From Streptomyces carpinensis (GTDB lineage: Bacteria; Actinomycetota; Actinomycetes; Streptomycetales; Streptomycetaceae): 64,000 nucleotides of DNA. The notes beneath the pieces are model-generated. The model was not told where the DNA came from and searched no databases. It worked only from the letters and a program-made list of their open reading frames with translations. This document shows, in pieces, positions 6,451 through 15,309 of the stretch (positions within the stretch are counted from its first letter, which is position 1; each line of letters starts with the position of its first letter). The translations under genes and the position numbers were made by a program. The stretch is taken from positions 1 through 64,000 of the forward strand of contig NZ_MUBM01000007.1 of NCBI RefSeq assembly GCF_002154505.1, read 5' to 3'.

Positions 6451-9279
6451 ATGAAGATCACCTTTCTGCTCACCTGGGGCGACGAGATGGGCGGCACGGA
6501 GCAGGCCGTCTACACCCAGGCGGCCCACCTGGCGCCCCGCCACACCGTCGAGGTGGTCAGCGTGTTCAAAACACGCCGGCGTGCCTTCTTCACCGTCGAC
6601 GAGCGAGTGTCCGTGCGCTACCTGGTGGACCGCACGGGCAGGACCGAACGCCCGGTACGGCACAGCGGTCTGCGCCTTCAGGAGTGCCGCCGCCTGGCCG
6701 GCCTGCCCAGCACGCTGATCAACCCGGCGTGGGAGGCCACCTTCGACGCCCTGTCCGACGTCGAGATGCACCGCTGCCTGCGGACCCTGGACACCGACGT
6801 CCTCGTCACCACCTCGCCCGCGCTGATGTCCGCCGCCGCCGATCTGGCGCCCTCCCGCGTGATCACCGTCCACCAGGAGCACCGGCCCTCCCAGCTGCGC
6901 GGCGCCACAGGCGAGCCGCTGCTGCTCAGAGCACCCGAGATGGACGCGCTCGTGGTGCTGACGGAGCGTACGAGGCAGTGGCTCCAGGAGTCGCTGGGCA
7001 AGGCGGCACCGCGCCTTGCGGCCATCCCCAACGCGATCCCCGAGGGGTTCCGCCCCCGCTCCAGCCTGACCGGCAAGAGCATCGTGATGCCCCGCCGGCT
7101 CGTCCCCGACAAGCAGGTCGACCACGCCATCGTCGCCTTCTCCAGGGCGCTGCCCCAGCACCCCGGCTGGCGGCTGCGCATCTTCGGCGACGGCCCGCAG
7201 ATGTCCCGGCTGCGCAACCTCGTCCAGGGCCTGGGCCTGCACGAATCCGTCGAGATCCTGGGCCCCAGCCGGCACATGGCGCAGGAGTGGGCCAAGGCCA
7301 GCCTCACCATGCTGCCCTCCCAGGACGGCGAGGCCTTCCCGCTGGTACTCCTGGAGGCCTTCGCCGCCGGTGTGCCGGCGGTGGCCTACGACATCGTCAC
7401 CGGACCGGCGGAGATCATCCGGCACGGGATCGACGGGCTGCTCGTCGCGCCGGGCGACATCGACGGCCTCACCGCGGCGATCTGCACACTGATGGAGGAC
7501 CACCAGCTGCTGTGCTCCTTCGGCGAGAGGGCCTACGAAGGATCGGCGCGGTTCGCCGCCGACGTGATCGTCGAACAGTGGGAGGAGCTGTTCACCGCAC
7601 TCCTCGACCGACGCGACACCCCCCAGCGGCTGACCGAACGCGCCGATCGCATGGCCCACCGCCTCGCCCACGGCGGCACCGGCCGCTTCCACCCCGCCGT
7701 CGCGGCGGACAGGACCGCACCGTCCTCCGGCGACCAGCGGGCCCGGGAGGTGGTCATCGGGGCGTCCCACAACTTGCTCGTCCGGGCCGGCGGCCGGCTC
7801 TGCGAGGTCCGCGACGACCTTCAGGGCGCCGACGTCATCCAGCGCAACTTCGAGACCGCCGTCACCGCCCTTGAGGAACACAACATCCCCTTCGTCGTCC
7901 TGCGCGACAGCGGCGACATCCCCAGATCCCGCGTGGCCGTCGACACCGCCCACCAGATGCTGGTCCACAAGGCGCTCGCCGCGACGTACGAGGGCCAGGC
8001 GGTGTACGCCGAACTCCTCAAGCCCCGCACGCACGCCCCGGCCGTTCTCCTCGCAGAACGCCTCCCCGGCGTGGGAGAGGGCGCCGGACTGCGGGTGTTC
8101 CGTCCCGTCGTGACCTCCACCCGCACCCTGCGTTTCGGGCCCGCCTACGGCTGCGACGTGGAGTTCTGGCACCGGGCAGGCCAAGAGGACGGCGACGGGG
8201 AGCAGTTCGTCGCCCCGCTGCGTCCCAGCGCCGTAGGCCCCAGGCTGCCCTCGCTGACCGCCGACGCCACGCTCCGCGTCCGCGACCGCGACTACCCCAC
8301 CCTGGAGCCGTTCACCAAAACGCTGATCAACGACATCACCTACCCCATCGACGTCGTCTACACCTGGGTCGACGACACCGACCCCCAGTGGCAGCAGCGC
8401 CGGGCCGCACGACGCGAAAGCCTCGGCCTCACACCCGAGGGCGGCGGCGACGAGGCCGCCAGGTTCCGCAACCGGGACGAGCTGCGCTACTCCCTGCGCT
8501 CGCTGGCCATGTTCGCCCCCTGGGTACGGACGATCCACCTGGTCACCGACGACCAGACGCCCCACTGGCTGGACACCACCCACCCAGCCCTGCGCGTGGT
8601 CTCACACCGCGACATATTCTCCGACCCCCGCTGCCTGCCGACCTTCAACTCCCACGCCATCGAAACCCAGTTGCACCACATCGACGGCCTGTCCGAGCAC
8701 TTCTTGTACCTCAACGACGACGTCTTCATCGGCAGACCGCTCACCGCGCAGAAGTTCTTCCTCCCCAACGGCATGAGCCGCTTCTTCTTCACACCGACAG
8801 CCATACCGACCGGCGAGCCGACCGAAACCGACGAGGGCTACTTCGCCGCGGCCAAGAACAACCGCCGCCTACTGCAGAACCGCTTCGCAGTGACCGTCAC
8901 CAACGGCTTCGCACACGCCCCGCACCCCTTACGCAAAAGCGTCCTGGAAAGCATCGAGACGGACTTCCGCGAAGACGTCGCCCGCACCGCGGCGAACCCC
9001 CTACGCGGCCGGCAGGACATCTCCATGGCATCCTCCCTGCACCACCACTACGGCTACCTCACCGGCACCGCCGTACCCAGCGGCATCCGCTGCGCCTACA
9101 TCGACGTGGGCACCCACCAACACCACCCGGAACTCACACGCCTGCTGACCATCCGCGGCCACGATGTCTTCTGCCTCGGTGAGTCCAGGCAGGCCGAAGT
9201 CCCCGCCCAGGAACAAGCCCGCATCATCGCCTCGTTCCTGGCCGCCTACTTCCCCGTCAAAAGCCCGTTCGAACACTGA
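6451..9279 (+). CDS. GT4 glycosyltransferase fused to Stealth phosphotransferase (TTA-containing)
   Basis: A 942-residue two-enzyme fusion. Residues 1-400 form a GT-B glycosyltransferase of family GT4: the N-terminus KITFLLTWGDEMGGTEQAV is a donor-loop start, RRLVPDKQVDHAI follows, and the E-x7-E motif is at E294/E302 (EAFPLVLLE). A short linker leads to a module carrying AYGCDVEFWHR, as in the first Stealth gene. Stealth CR1 IDVVYTWVDDTDPQW starts near residue 633, then CR2 RDELRYSLRSL and HFLYLNDDV, CR3, and the CR4 FCLGE block. The protein should add a sugar and then a sugar phosphate to the same growing polymer. Codon 827 (8929-8931) is TTA, a second bldA signal in this operon. Start ATG 6451; no strong ribosome binding site, so it probably relies on coupling to the upstream gene. 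Confidence 0.88.
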   Translation: MKITFLLTWGDEMGGTEQAVYTQAAHLAPRHTVEVVSVFKTRRRAFFTVDERVSVRYLVDRTGRTERPVRHSGLRLQECRRLAGLPSTLINPAWEATFDALSDVEMHRCLRTLDTDVLVTTSPALMSAAADLAPSRVITVHQEHRPSQLRGATGEPLLLRAPEMDALVVLTERTRQWLQESLGKAAPRLAAIPNAIPEGFRPRSSLTGKSIVMPRRLVPDKQVDHAIVAFSRALPQHPGWRLRIFGDGPQMSRLRNLVQGLGLHESVEILGPSRHMAQEWAKASLTMLPSQDGEAFPLVLLEAFAAGVPAVAYDIVTGPAEIIRHGIDGLLVAPGDIDGLTAAICTLMEDHQLLCSFGERAYEGSARFAADVIVEQWEELFTALLDRRDTPQRLTERADRMAHRLAHGGTGRFHPAVAADRTAPSSGDQRAREVVIGASHNLLVRAGGRLCEVRDDLQGADVIQRNFETAVTALEEHNIPFVVLRDSGDIPRSRVAVDTAHQMLVHKALAATYEGQAVYAELLKPRTHAPAVLLAERLPGVGEGAGLRVFRPVVTSTRTLRFGPAYGCDVEFWHRAGQEDGDGEQFVAPLRPSAVGPRLPSLTADATLRVRDRDYPTLEPFTKTLINDITYPIDVVYTWVDDTDPQWQQRRAARRESLGLTPEGGGDEAARFRNRDELRYSLRSLAMFAPWVRTIHLVTDDQTPHWLDTTHPALRVVSHRDIFSDPRCLPTFNSHAIETQLHHIDGLSEHFLYLNDDVFIGRPLTAQKFFLPNGMSRFFFTPTAIPTGEPTETDEGYFAAAKNNRRLLQNRFAVTVTNGFAHAPHPLRKSVLESIETDFREDVARTAANPLRGRQDISMASSLHHHYGYLTGTAVPSGIRCAYIDVGTHQHHPELTRLLTIRGHDVFCLGESRQAEVPAQEQARIIASFLAAYFPVKSPFEH

Positions 9280-9301
9280 ACCGACACCCGCACACCCCGA
9301 C

Positions 9302-9412
9302 AACCAGGTCGTGTTCGACTTCGCCATCACCGAGGGCCGGATCGTCTCCATCGACCTGCTCGCCGAACCGGACCGGCTGCGCCGCCTGGACCTGGCGTTC
9401 ATCAACGACTGA
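9302..9412 (+). pseudogene. Relic of a SigJ/ECF sigma factor C-terminus
   Basis: About 36 codons ending in TGA read NQVVFDFAITEGRIVSIDLL and then AEPDRLRRLDLAFIND. This matches the last strand and tail of the SnoaL-like domain of SigJ-type sigma factors, equivalent to the IRNPDKL end of the intact sigma factor at 43174-44064. Nothing upstream encodes the sigma domains; the frame runs straight back into the end of the glycosyltransferase gene. It is most likely a deletion remnant. Confidence 0.5.
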
Positions 9413-9477
9413 CGACAACCACACCGCACCTACGACAGCCCCACCCCACGCAACCCGCGGGGACCGCGGCCACCCCA

Positions 9478-10932
9478 CTACACGATCTTCATAGTGGCCA
9501 TCATGCCCATCGCCGAGTGGTCGAGCATGTGGCAGTGGTAGACGTAACGGCCGCGGTAGGTGTCGAACGTCGCTTGCAGCTTGACCGTATCGCCGGGCAT
9601 GAGCACGACGGTGTCCTTCAGACCGGACTCGGCGGGGCCCGGGCTCCGCCCGTTGCGTTCCAGGACCCGGAACTGCACCAGGTGGATGTGAAAGTTGTGA
9701 GGGATCACCTTGTCGACGTTGGTGACCGTCCAGATCTCGCTGGCCCCGAAGCGCACATACGAATCGACCCGGTCGGGGTCGTAGACCTTGCCGTCGATGT
9801 AGCCCCGTGGCGGGGCGGCACGGCCCTCGTCCATGTACAGCGTGACAGTACGCTCGGCGGTCGCCTTCGGCAGAGGCGGCAGGCTACGCAGCACGGCGGG
9901 GATCTCGGTGGGATCATCGGCCGTGCGGGTGACATCGAACCGCAGAACCTGACCGAGCGAGTCGACCGCGCCCGAGCCGGCCTTGTTCTGCAGCACCAGC
10001 CGAGTACCCACAGGATAGCGGGAGAAGTCGATGACGACGTCCGCGCGTTCACCGGAGGACAGAAAGACGGAATCCGTCTCGTACGGACACGGCAGCAGCC
10101 CACCGTCGGAGCCGATCTGCACGATCGGGCCGCCGTCAGCCAGACCCAGCCGCAGCATGCGGTCGTTGGAGGAGTTCAACAGCCGGAAACGGTACCTGCG
10201 AGCGGCGACCTCCAGATACGGGTAGGGGACGCCATTGGCAAGAAGAGTGGTACGAGACCGGTCGCCCATCACATACACCAGCCGGCCGGCGTCGTCGAAG
10301 TGGGCGTCGCGGATCGCGATGGGCAGGTCGTAGTCGCCCGACGGCAGCGGCAGTCGACACTCGGTGGCATCCGAGAGCAGGTAGAAACCCGACAGCCCCC
10401 GATACACATGCTCGGACTCCATGTGGTGAGCGTGGTCGTGGTACCACAACGACGCATGCGGCTGCCGGTTGGGATACACATACGAGCGCGTACCGCCGGG
10501 AGCGATGGTGTTCATGGGATTGCCGTCGTTGCGCTGTGACAGCGAAGCCCCGTGCAGATGGACCGCGGCGGGCCTCTCGAGCAGGTTGTGCTGCCGGACG
10601 ATCACCGGACGCCCCGAACGCGCCCTGATCACAGGACCGGGGAAATGACCGTTGTAGGTCAGGACCTCCGTCGGCAGACCCGGAAAGATCTCCCTGACCG
10701 TACGTCGCATCGACATACGGTAGACATCGACACCACCGATGGTGGAAACCGGGGAAAGCACCCGCGGAACAGGCAGGGGCACACAGAACGGTTCCGACAC
10801 GGGCGACGCGCCGGAACCGAGAGTGTCCGCGACCGCATCACCCGCAGTAAGCACAGGACCCAGGGCAGCGCCCGTGAAGGCGACGCCCGCCGCGGCCAGG
10901 CCGGAACTCAGCACGCTGCGTCGATCGACCAT
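9478..10932 (-). CDS. Multicopper oxidase, Tat-exported
   Basis: A 484-residue three-domain multicopper oxidase that oxidises phenols, metals or similar donors and reduces O2 to water outside the membrane. The N-terminus MVDRRSVLSSGLAAAGVAFT is a twin-arginine signal. The four copper-binding blocks are present: HLHGASL (H125), WYHDHAHH (from residue 163), HNFHIH (H412) and HCHMLDHSAMGMM (from H466), the last with the axial Met of the T1 site. It resembles CotA and PhsA-type phenoxazinone synthases more than the small two-domain Streptomyces laccase. Start ATG 10932 is preceded by AGGGAGGA; the open frame beyond it is leader. It stands alone between convergent neighbours. The natural substrate is unknown. 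Confidence 0.88.
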   Translation of the reverse strand: MVDRRSVLSSGLAAAGVAFTGAALGPVLTAGDAVADTLGSGASPVSEPFCVPLPVPRVLSPVSTIGGVDVYRMSMRRTVREIFPGLPTEVLTYNGHFPGPVIRARSGRPVIVRQHNLLERPAAVHLHGASLSQRNDGNPMNTIAPGGTRSYVYPNRQPHASLWYHDHAHHMESEHVYRGLSGFYLLSDATECRLPLPSGDYDLPIAIRDAHFDDAGRLVYVMGDRSRTTLLANGVPYPYLEVAARRYRFRLLNSSNDRMLRLGLADGGPIVQIGSDGGLLPCPYETDSVFLSSGERADVVIDFSRYPVGTRLVLQNKAGSGAVDSLGQVLRFDVTRTADDPTEIPAVLRSLPPLPKATAERTVTLYMDEGRAAPPRGYIDGKVYDPDRVDSYVRFGASEIWTVTNVDKVIPHNFHIHLVQFRVLERNGRSPGPAESGLKDTVVLMPGDTVKLQATFDTYRGRYVYHCHMLDHSAMGMMATMKIV

Positions 10933-11720
10933 GGGGTCCTCCCTGAGGGTGGGTGAGAACAGACACGCCAGAACACAGCACCAGCCGACACCCACACCCG
11001 ACTACTGCGCGGGCCGCCGCGCCCCTCCATGTCGCGGCCGGCTGCGTTTCCGCGAGCATACGACCACACGACCCTCATCCCCCGACGCAACAAGCCGTCA
11101 CCACCCACTCGCACCCAACCAGGTACGCCGGCCGGCGCGGCCGGCGGCGTGCGCCGCGCGGTGCCGGCCCCTGCGGGGAGCCGCGGGGGCGGCGGCCGGC
11201 ATCGCTGAGCGGCTGTCCGGGCAGCGACGGACGGTCGGCTCCCCGGCCGGCGACCGGGGCCATGCCTCAGCGGCCCGGCCCGCTTCTGATGGGGAGTCAC
11301 GAGGGCCTCGACTGTCCCTCCGGGGAGCAAGGGCGGGACAAGGGCTGACGAGGGCAGCAGGGCGGGGAGCGTCCGGGCATGGGTCGAGGCCGCGAGCGCT
11401 CGGGGACGGTCGCGGACTCGGAAGGGGGGTGCCGCCGGTTGTGACCTCTCAACCCCGACTCAGACAGGCCGACACAGACCAAACCAACCAACCCGCACCC
11501 ACCTACCACCGACCCACACCACCCACACTGCGGCTCGGACATGACGGATTGCGGAGTGGGCCGTCGTGCGGGCGGTGCTGCCGGCGTCGGCGCCGATGGC
11601 GGACGGGGCGGGCGGCCGGAGAGTTATTGCCACCGGCAGACGGTCGGCGCTTTGCGCTAGCTGGTCGACAGCGGGATCAAGTCGCGGGTCATGCCCGCGG
11701 ACTTCTCTCCTCTCAGTGAG
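10933..11720. other. 788-bp stretch without a supported gene
   Basis: All frames here are arginine- or proline-rich shadows with no recognisable domain. The part at about 11460-11530 is a low-complexity C/A-rich strand. The proximal end should hold the promoter of the multicopper oxidase. I see no clear operator or repeat. Confidence 0.5.
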
Positions 11721-12278
11721 TCAGGATGACTTGGGCCTTTCGGTACGGCTTTGAGCATCACTCCGGACCAAGCCGCCGGAGACTGGTGTGGTGCCGAGGT
11801 CGCTGTCGCCGTCCTTGTGGCGCAGCACCCAGTCGTCGAGGTCGAGGGCCGTCTCCAGCGGTTCCCTGGACATGTGGGCCCGCAGGCTGGTCACCTCGCC
11901 GGCGGATCCGCCCGAGCGAGGCCCCTCGGAGGAGAGCAGCTCTTCCCGGAAGGCGGCCTCGGACATCGCGAAGCGCACCCGAGCGGTGTGGGGAGACACG
12001 TCCAGCACATCGCCGACGAGCTGCCAGTCGGCGCCGCCCACGCGCTCGAACACGGCGGCGGCTTCCAGGAACCGCTGTGCGGCGGCGAGCACTCGTGCTG
12101 CGTCGGCCAGCACGGCGCCGGGCACGCGGGTGGTGCCGTCGGGGTTCAGCTCATGGTCGCCGATGGGGACGTTGGCGCGCGCGAGGTCGGCCAGTTCGCA
12201 TGCTTCGTAGGCCATCACCAACCTCGCTCGCGCCGCGTCCGTGTACGCTGCGGCATCTCCGGCGCCGCTTTCGGTCAT
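11721..12278 (-). CDS. Unrecognised cytoplasmic protein
   Basis: A 185-residue protein of no family I can name. It is rich in alanine and acidic residues, with long helices: DAARARLVMAYEACELADLA near the N-terminus, then VLADAARVLAAAQRFLEAAAV. A helix-turn-helix-like stretch, DWQLVGDVLDVSPHTARVRF (about residues 85-104), suggests it may contact DNA or be related to sigma region 4. The C-terminal third is polar and probably disordered. It has no signal peptide or membrane segment. Start ATG 12278 has GGAGG nine bases upstream. It lies just downstream of the TSUP exporter in the same direction but ends before 11720, and the functional link is unclear. Confidence 0.65.
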   Translation of the reverse strand: MTESGAGDAAAYTDAARARLVMAYEACELADLARANVPIGDHELNPDGTTRVPGAVLADAARVLAAAQRFLEAAAVFERVGGADWQLVGDVLDVSPHTARVRFAMSEAAFREELLSSEGPRSGGSAGEVTSLRAHMSREPLETALDLDDWVLRHKDGDSDLGTTPVSGGLVRSDAQSRTERPKSS

Positions 12279-12334
12279 GTCAGCAAGCCTCCGCTTCCGA
12301 CGAGGGGCGGTGATCGCCGCGGCCCCCCGCGTGG

Positions 12335-13096
12335 TCAGCCGTGCAGGAAATACAGGACCGTCGTGATCACGGCGGTCGCCAGGAGGATGCCCCGAAGCAG
12401 CCAGGCGGGAAGACGGCGGGCCAGGTGGGCGCCGGCGAACCCCCCAGCCACGGCGCCGACCAGCATGGCGCCGAGTAGAAGCGGAGCGCTCAGTGCCTCC
12501 GAGGCGATGAGGAACAGCGCGGTCGCGCTGAGATAGATGGCCGCGAGTTGGGTGATCCGCATGGGGTTGCTGACCGCGGCGTCAAGACCGAGGCCGATGC
12601 TCCACAGGGCCAGCATCATGATGCCTACGGCTCCGCCGAAGTATCCGCCGTACACGGCGAGGAAGAATTGCCCGATCAGGACGGCTCGTGAGCTCATGCC
12701 GACCGAGCGGCCCAGCGCGCTGCTCAACGCCCTGGAAAGGTGGCGGCCCAAGGCGAGGACCACTGTGGCGAAGGCGAGCAGCCACGGCGCCGCTACGTCG
12801 AACGACGATGCGGGCAGCACCAGCAGCAGGCCGGCGCCGACTCCACCGCCGATCACACTGATCGCAGTCAGCTTCTTCGTGGGCGTAGGCCCGACAGGGG
12901 CGAGCTCGCGTCGGTACACCCACGCGCCGGCCACGGCGCCGGGTACGAGGGCGACCCGCGACACCGCGTTCGCCGCCACCGGTGGCAGGCCGAAGGCGAC
13001 GAGAGCGGGCAGCGCCACGAACGTGCCCCCGCCCCCTATGGCGTTCAGGGCTCCGGCGGCGACACCGGCCAGCAGGACAAGAGGGAACTCGATCAC
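12335..13096 (-). CDS. TSUP family transporter (TauE/SafE-like exporter)
   Basis: A 253-residue membrane protein of the TSUP family, which moves sulfite, sulfonates or related anions. Two related halves are visible: LLAGVAAGALNAIGGGGTFV with ALPALVAFG near the N-terminus, and GQFFLAVYGGYFGGAVGIMM with LALWSIGLG in the middle, each a glycine-rich hairpin typical of the family. About eight hydrophobic segments are predicted by eye. The GTG at 13096 is taken as start (AGGTGAT nine bases upstream); a TTG at 13132 would add 12 residues. It is divergent from a LysR regulator with a strong inverted repeat between them, so it is probably induced by its substrate through that regulator. The substrate is unknown. 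Confidence 0.85.
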   Translation of the reverse strand: MIEFPLVLLAGVAAGALNAIGGGGTFVALPALVAFGLPPVAANAVSRVALVPGAVAGAWVYRRELAPVGPTPTKKLTAISVIGGGVGAGLLLVLPASSFDVAAPWLLAFATVVLALGRHLSRALSSALGRSVGMSSRAVLIGQFFLAVYGGYFGGAVGIMMLALWSIGLGLDAAVSNPMRITQLAAIYLSATALFLIASEALSAPLLLGAMLVGAVAGGFAGAHLARRLPAWLLRGILLATAVITTVLYFLHG

Positions 13097-13150
13097 ACGC
13101 TGAGCATCACCTGTGGACGAGCGGTTCCACAATGCGGAATCAGTGTACTG

Positions 13151-13173
13151 AGCCTAAGGCTGGGCCTTAGGCT
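13151..13173. promoter_or_regulatory. Operator-like inverted repeat between TSUP gene and lysR
   Basis: Perfect 10-bp arms AGCCTAAGGC and GCCTTAGGCT around TGG. The repeat ends 7 bp before the LysR start and begins 55 bp before the TSUP start, so one protein bound here could control both. The lysR gene has no separate ribosome binding site in this space and may be leaderless or short-leadered. Confidence 0.7.
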
Positions 13174-13179
13174 GAGCTG

Positions 13180-14097
13180 ATGCGCTATGACCTGGACGAC
13201 CTGCGGCTCTTTCTCCACATCGTCACGGAGGGGTCGATCACGGCGGGCGCTCATCGCATGCACCTGAGCCTGCCCTCGGCCAGTGCCAGAGTGCGCTCAC
13301 TGGAACATCACGCCGGCGTGGCACTGCTGATCCGCGGCCGACGGGGCGTGCGGCCCACGCCGGCGGGGACGACACTGGCCCGCCACGCACGCGACGTACT
13401 CGACCGGACCGCGAGGCTCGAGAGTGCCGTCGCGAGCTACACCCGGTCCCCGACCGCTCCGCTGGCCCTGCTGGGCGGCGGCTCCGCGATGCACCGGCTC
13501 GTGCCGCAGGCCCTGATCTCGTTCCTCCGCGCCCACCCGGACATCGACGTCACAGTGTCCGAGAGCCGCACGCCACAGACAGTGCGGATGCTCGCCGACG
13601 GCGAAGCGGACCTGGGGGTCGTCCTCGACGACGAGGCCCGCGACTGCGGCCTGCGCATGGAGCCCCTCGGAGACGACTCCCTCGTCGTGATCGGCCAGGC
13701 CGGAGGGATCCTGGCCGGACGGACCGCGCTGACCTACAGCGAGGTCGCCGAACACCCTCTCGTCGGCCTCGACGCCGACTCCTCGCTGCGCCGCTGGATC
13801 GAGAAGCACCTGGGGCCCCACGCCCCGGTCGTGCGCCACCGGACCACCGTCGCCAGCCTGAGCGTCCTCGTCTCCCTCGCCGTCGCGGGCGCCGGGCTCG
13901 CCGTCGTACCACGCCGCGCCATCGATCCCCACCAGCCCCTCGAGGTGTGCGAGCTGCAGGATGCCTGGGCTCGCCGCCATCATCTACTGGCCTGGGGCGT
14001 CAAGGACCACGCCACGTCGACGGCGACCGCGGCGCTCGCCGAGCACCTGCGCCGCGCGGCGCTGTCCGAGCCCTCCTTCCGCAACGCATACGCATGA
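13180..14097 (+). CDS. LysR family transcriptional regulator
   Basis: A 305-residue LysR-type regulator. The winged HTH occupies residues 1-60, with DDLRLFLHIVTEGSITAGAH and LSLPSASARVRSLEHHAGVALL; the periplasmic-binding-like effector domain follows from about residue 90 (TAPLALLGGGSAMHRLVPQAL). It is divergent from the TSUP exporter, a frequent pairing, with a 23-bp inverted repeat directly in front of its start codon that could serve for autoregulation. The inducer is probably the exporter's substrate. The ATG at 13180 is the only start that fits the HTH. Confidence 0.88.
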   Translation: MRYDLDDLRLFLHIVTEGSITAGAHRMHLSLPSASARVRSLEHHAGVALLIRGRRGVRPTPAGTTLARHARDVLDRTARLESAVASYTRSPTAPLALLGGGSAMHRLVPQALISFLRAHPDIDVTVSESRTPQTVRMLADGEADLGVVLDDEARDCGLRMEPLGDDSLVVIGQAGGILAGRTALTYSEVAEHPLVGLDADSSLRRWIEKHLGPHAPVVRHRTTVASLSVLVSLAVAGAGLAVVPRRAIDPHQPLEVCELQDAWARRHHLLAWGVKDHATSTATAALAEHLRRAALSEPSFRNAYA

Positions 14098-14500
14098 CGG
14101 TGGCGGGTGGAGGTGTTGGCTCTTCGTGTTCGCTGTCACCAGTGGGATCGTCGTGCAGTGCGGGGACGCGGCTTGCTGGCTTGCCTGTTCGTCCTGAACG
14201 GTAGCGGTCCGGCCGGTACCGCAGCTCGTCATCAACGCCCTGCCCGGGCCGCTGCCGACCCGGCGCCGGCTGGCTTCCTGCGCGACGTCCCCGGCCTCAC
14301 AGTGTCGCTGGTCGACCTGTTCCAAGGCGGTCCGAGGCCAGCTGCGGAGCCTGTGGACGCCCCGCGCAGCCGCCCCCATCGGCGGCGTCCTTCCTGAACT
14401 CATCACCGATCAGGCAGTGGCATCCAGCCTCGAACCGTGAGATGGCATGAGGGAGTTCGCCCTCAGGAACCTCGTCCGGACGAACAAGTGCGCGTCAGCG
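14098..14500. other. 403-bp convergent intergenic stretch without a supported gene
   Basis: Lies between the convergent lysR and iclR genes. Frames here are short and show no domain. One plus-strand frame after 14217 reads PQLVINALPGPLPTRRRLAS but matches nothing I know. I see no strong stem-loop. Confidence 0.4.
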
Positions 14501-15274
14501 TCACCGCCCCGCCGCGGTGACTCCCCCCACCCGGCGGGTCAACTCCCGTGCCGTCTGCGCTACATGGCCCGCGATCCGATCGCGTTCCGCCTCGTCGGCC
14601 GACTCGCCGGGGAAGGTGACCGAGACGCCGGCGATCGGGTGGGCGTGGTGGTCCTGCACGGGCGCGGCGACGGAGGAGAGGCCGGGGGTGATCTCGCCCT
14701 CCTCCGTCGCGTATCCGCGCCGCCGCACCTGGGTCAGCAGGCCCCGCAGCGCCGTCAGCGACGCCGGGCCGACTCCGTGCCGCGACACGAAGGCCGACCG
14801 GTCCGGGAAGAGCGCCCGTACCTGCGCGGGCGGCAGCAGCGCCAACACCGCCCGTCCACTGGCGGTCAGGTGCGCCGGGAGTCGCACCCCCACCTCGCTG
14901 ACCAGAGGGGCCCGGCCGGGGGCGCGCTCCTCGATGACGTAGATGACCTCGCGGCCGTGCAGCACGGCGAGGTTCGCGTTGTGCCCGGTACGGTCCACGA
15001 GCGTGGCCAGCGGCACCCGGGCCAGCCGCTGGAAGGGTGCCTGGCGCTCGTATCCCGAGGCCAGTTCGAAGGCGCTGACGCCGAGGCCGTAGCGCCGCTC
15101 CTCGGGCAGGTGGACGACGAAGCCGTCCGCGGCCAGGGTGTCGAGCAGGTGGTACGTCGTCGAGCGGGGCAGCCCCACGTCGCGGCTGATGGCGGCCGCG
15201 GGCACGGGGGCGGCCTGCCGTGCCAGATAGCGCAGGACGGCCAGCACCTGCGCGGCGGCGGGGACGATGCTCAT
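14501..15274 (-). CDS. IclR family regulator, probably of hutH
   Basis: A 257-residue IclR-type regulator. The winged HTH is at residues 5-65 (VLAVLRYLARQ, ISRDVGLPRSTTYHLLDTLA), followed by the effector domain with LVDRTGHNANLAVLHGREVI and RLPAHLTASGRAVLA. It is divergent from hutH, with 106 bp between the starts and a palindrome in the gap, so control of histidine ammonia-lyase is the simplest reading. A second IclR protein at 21518-22393 shares the same layout (HLTANGRAILA), suggesting a duplicated regulator in this region. Start ATG 15274 fits the family; the longer frame to 15358 covers the operator. Its ribosome binding site is weak. Confidence 0.85.
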   Translation of the reverse strand: MSIVPAAAQVLAVLRYLARQAAPVPAAAISRDVGLPRSTTYHLLDTLAADGFVVHLPEERRYGLGVSAFELASGYERQAPFQRLARVPLATLVDRTGHNANLAVLHGREVIYVIEERAPGRAPLVSEVGVRLPAHLTASGRAVLALLPPAQVRALFPDRSAFVSRHGVGPASLTALRGLLTQVRRRGYATEEGEITPGLSSVAAPVQDHHAHPIAGVSVTFPGESADEAERDRIAGHVAQTARELTRRVGGVTAAGR

Positions 15275-15309
15275 GAGGCGAGCGTAAACGGTGCTGCCGT
15301 AAACCGGGC

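Noticed and set aside
11460..11530. C/A-rich low-complexity strand, possible repeat or G-quadruplex on the other strand
   Set aside because: No regular repeat unit or spacer. Composition alone is not enough to call a feature or CRISPR.
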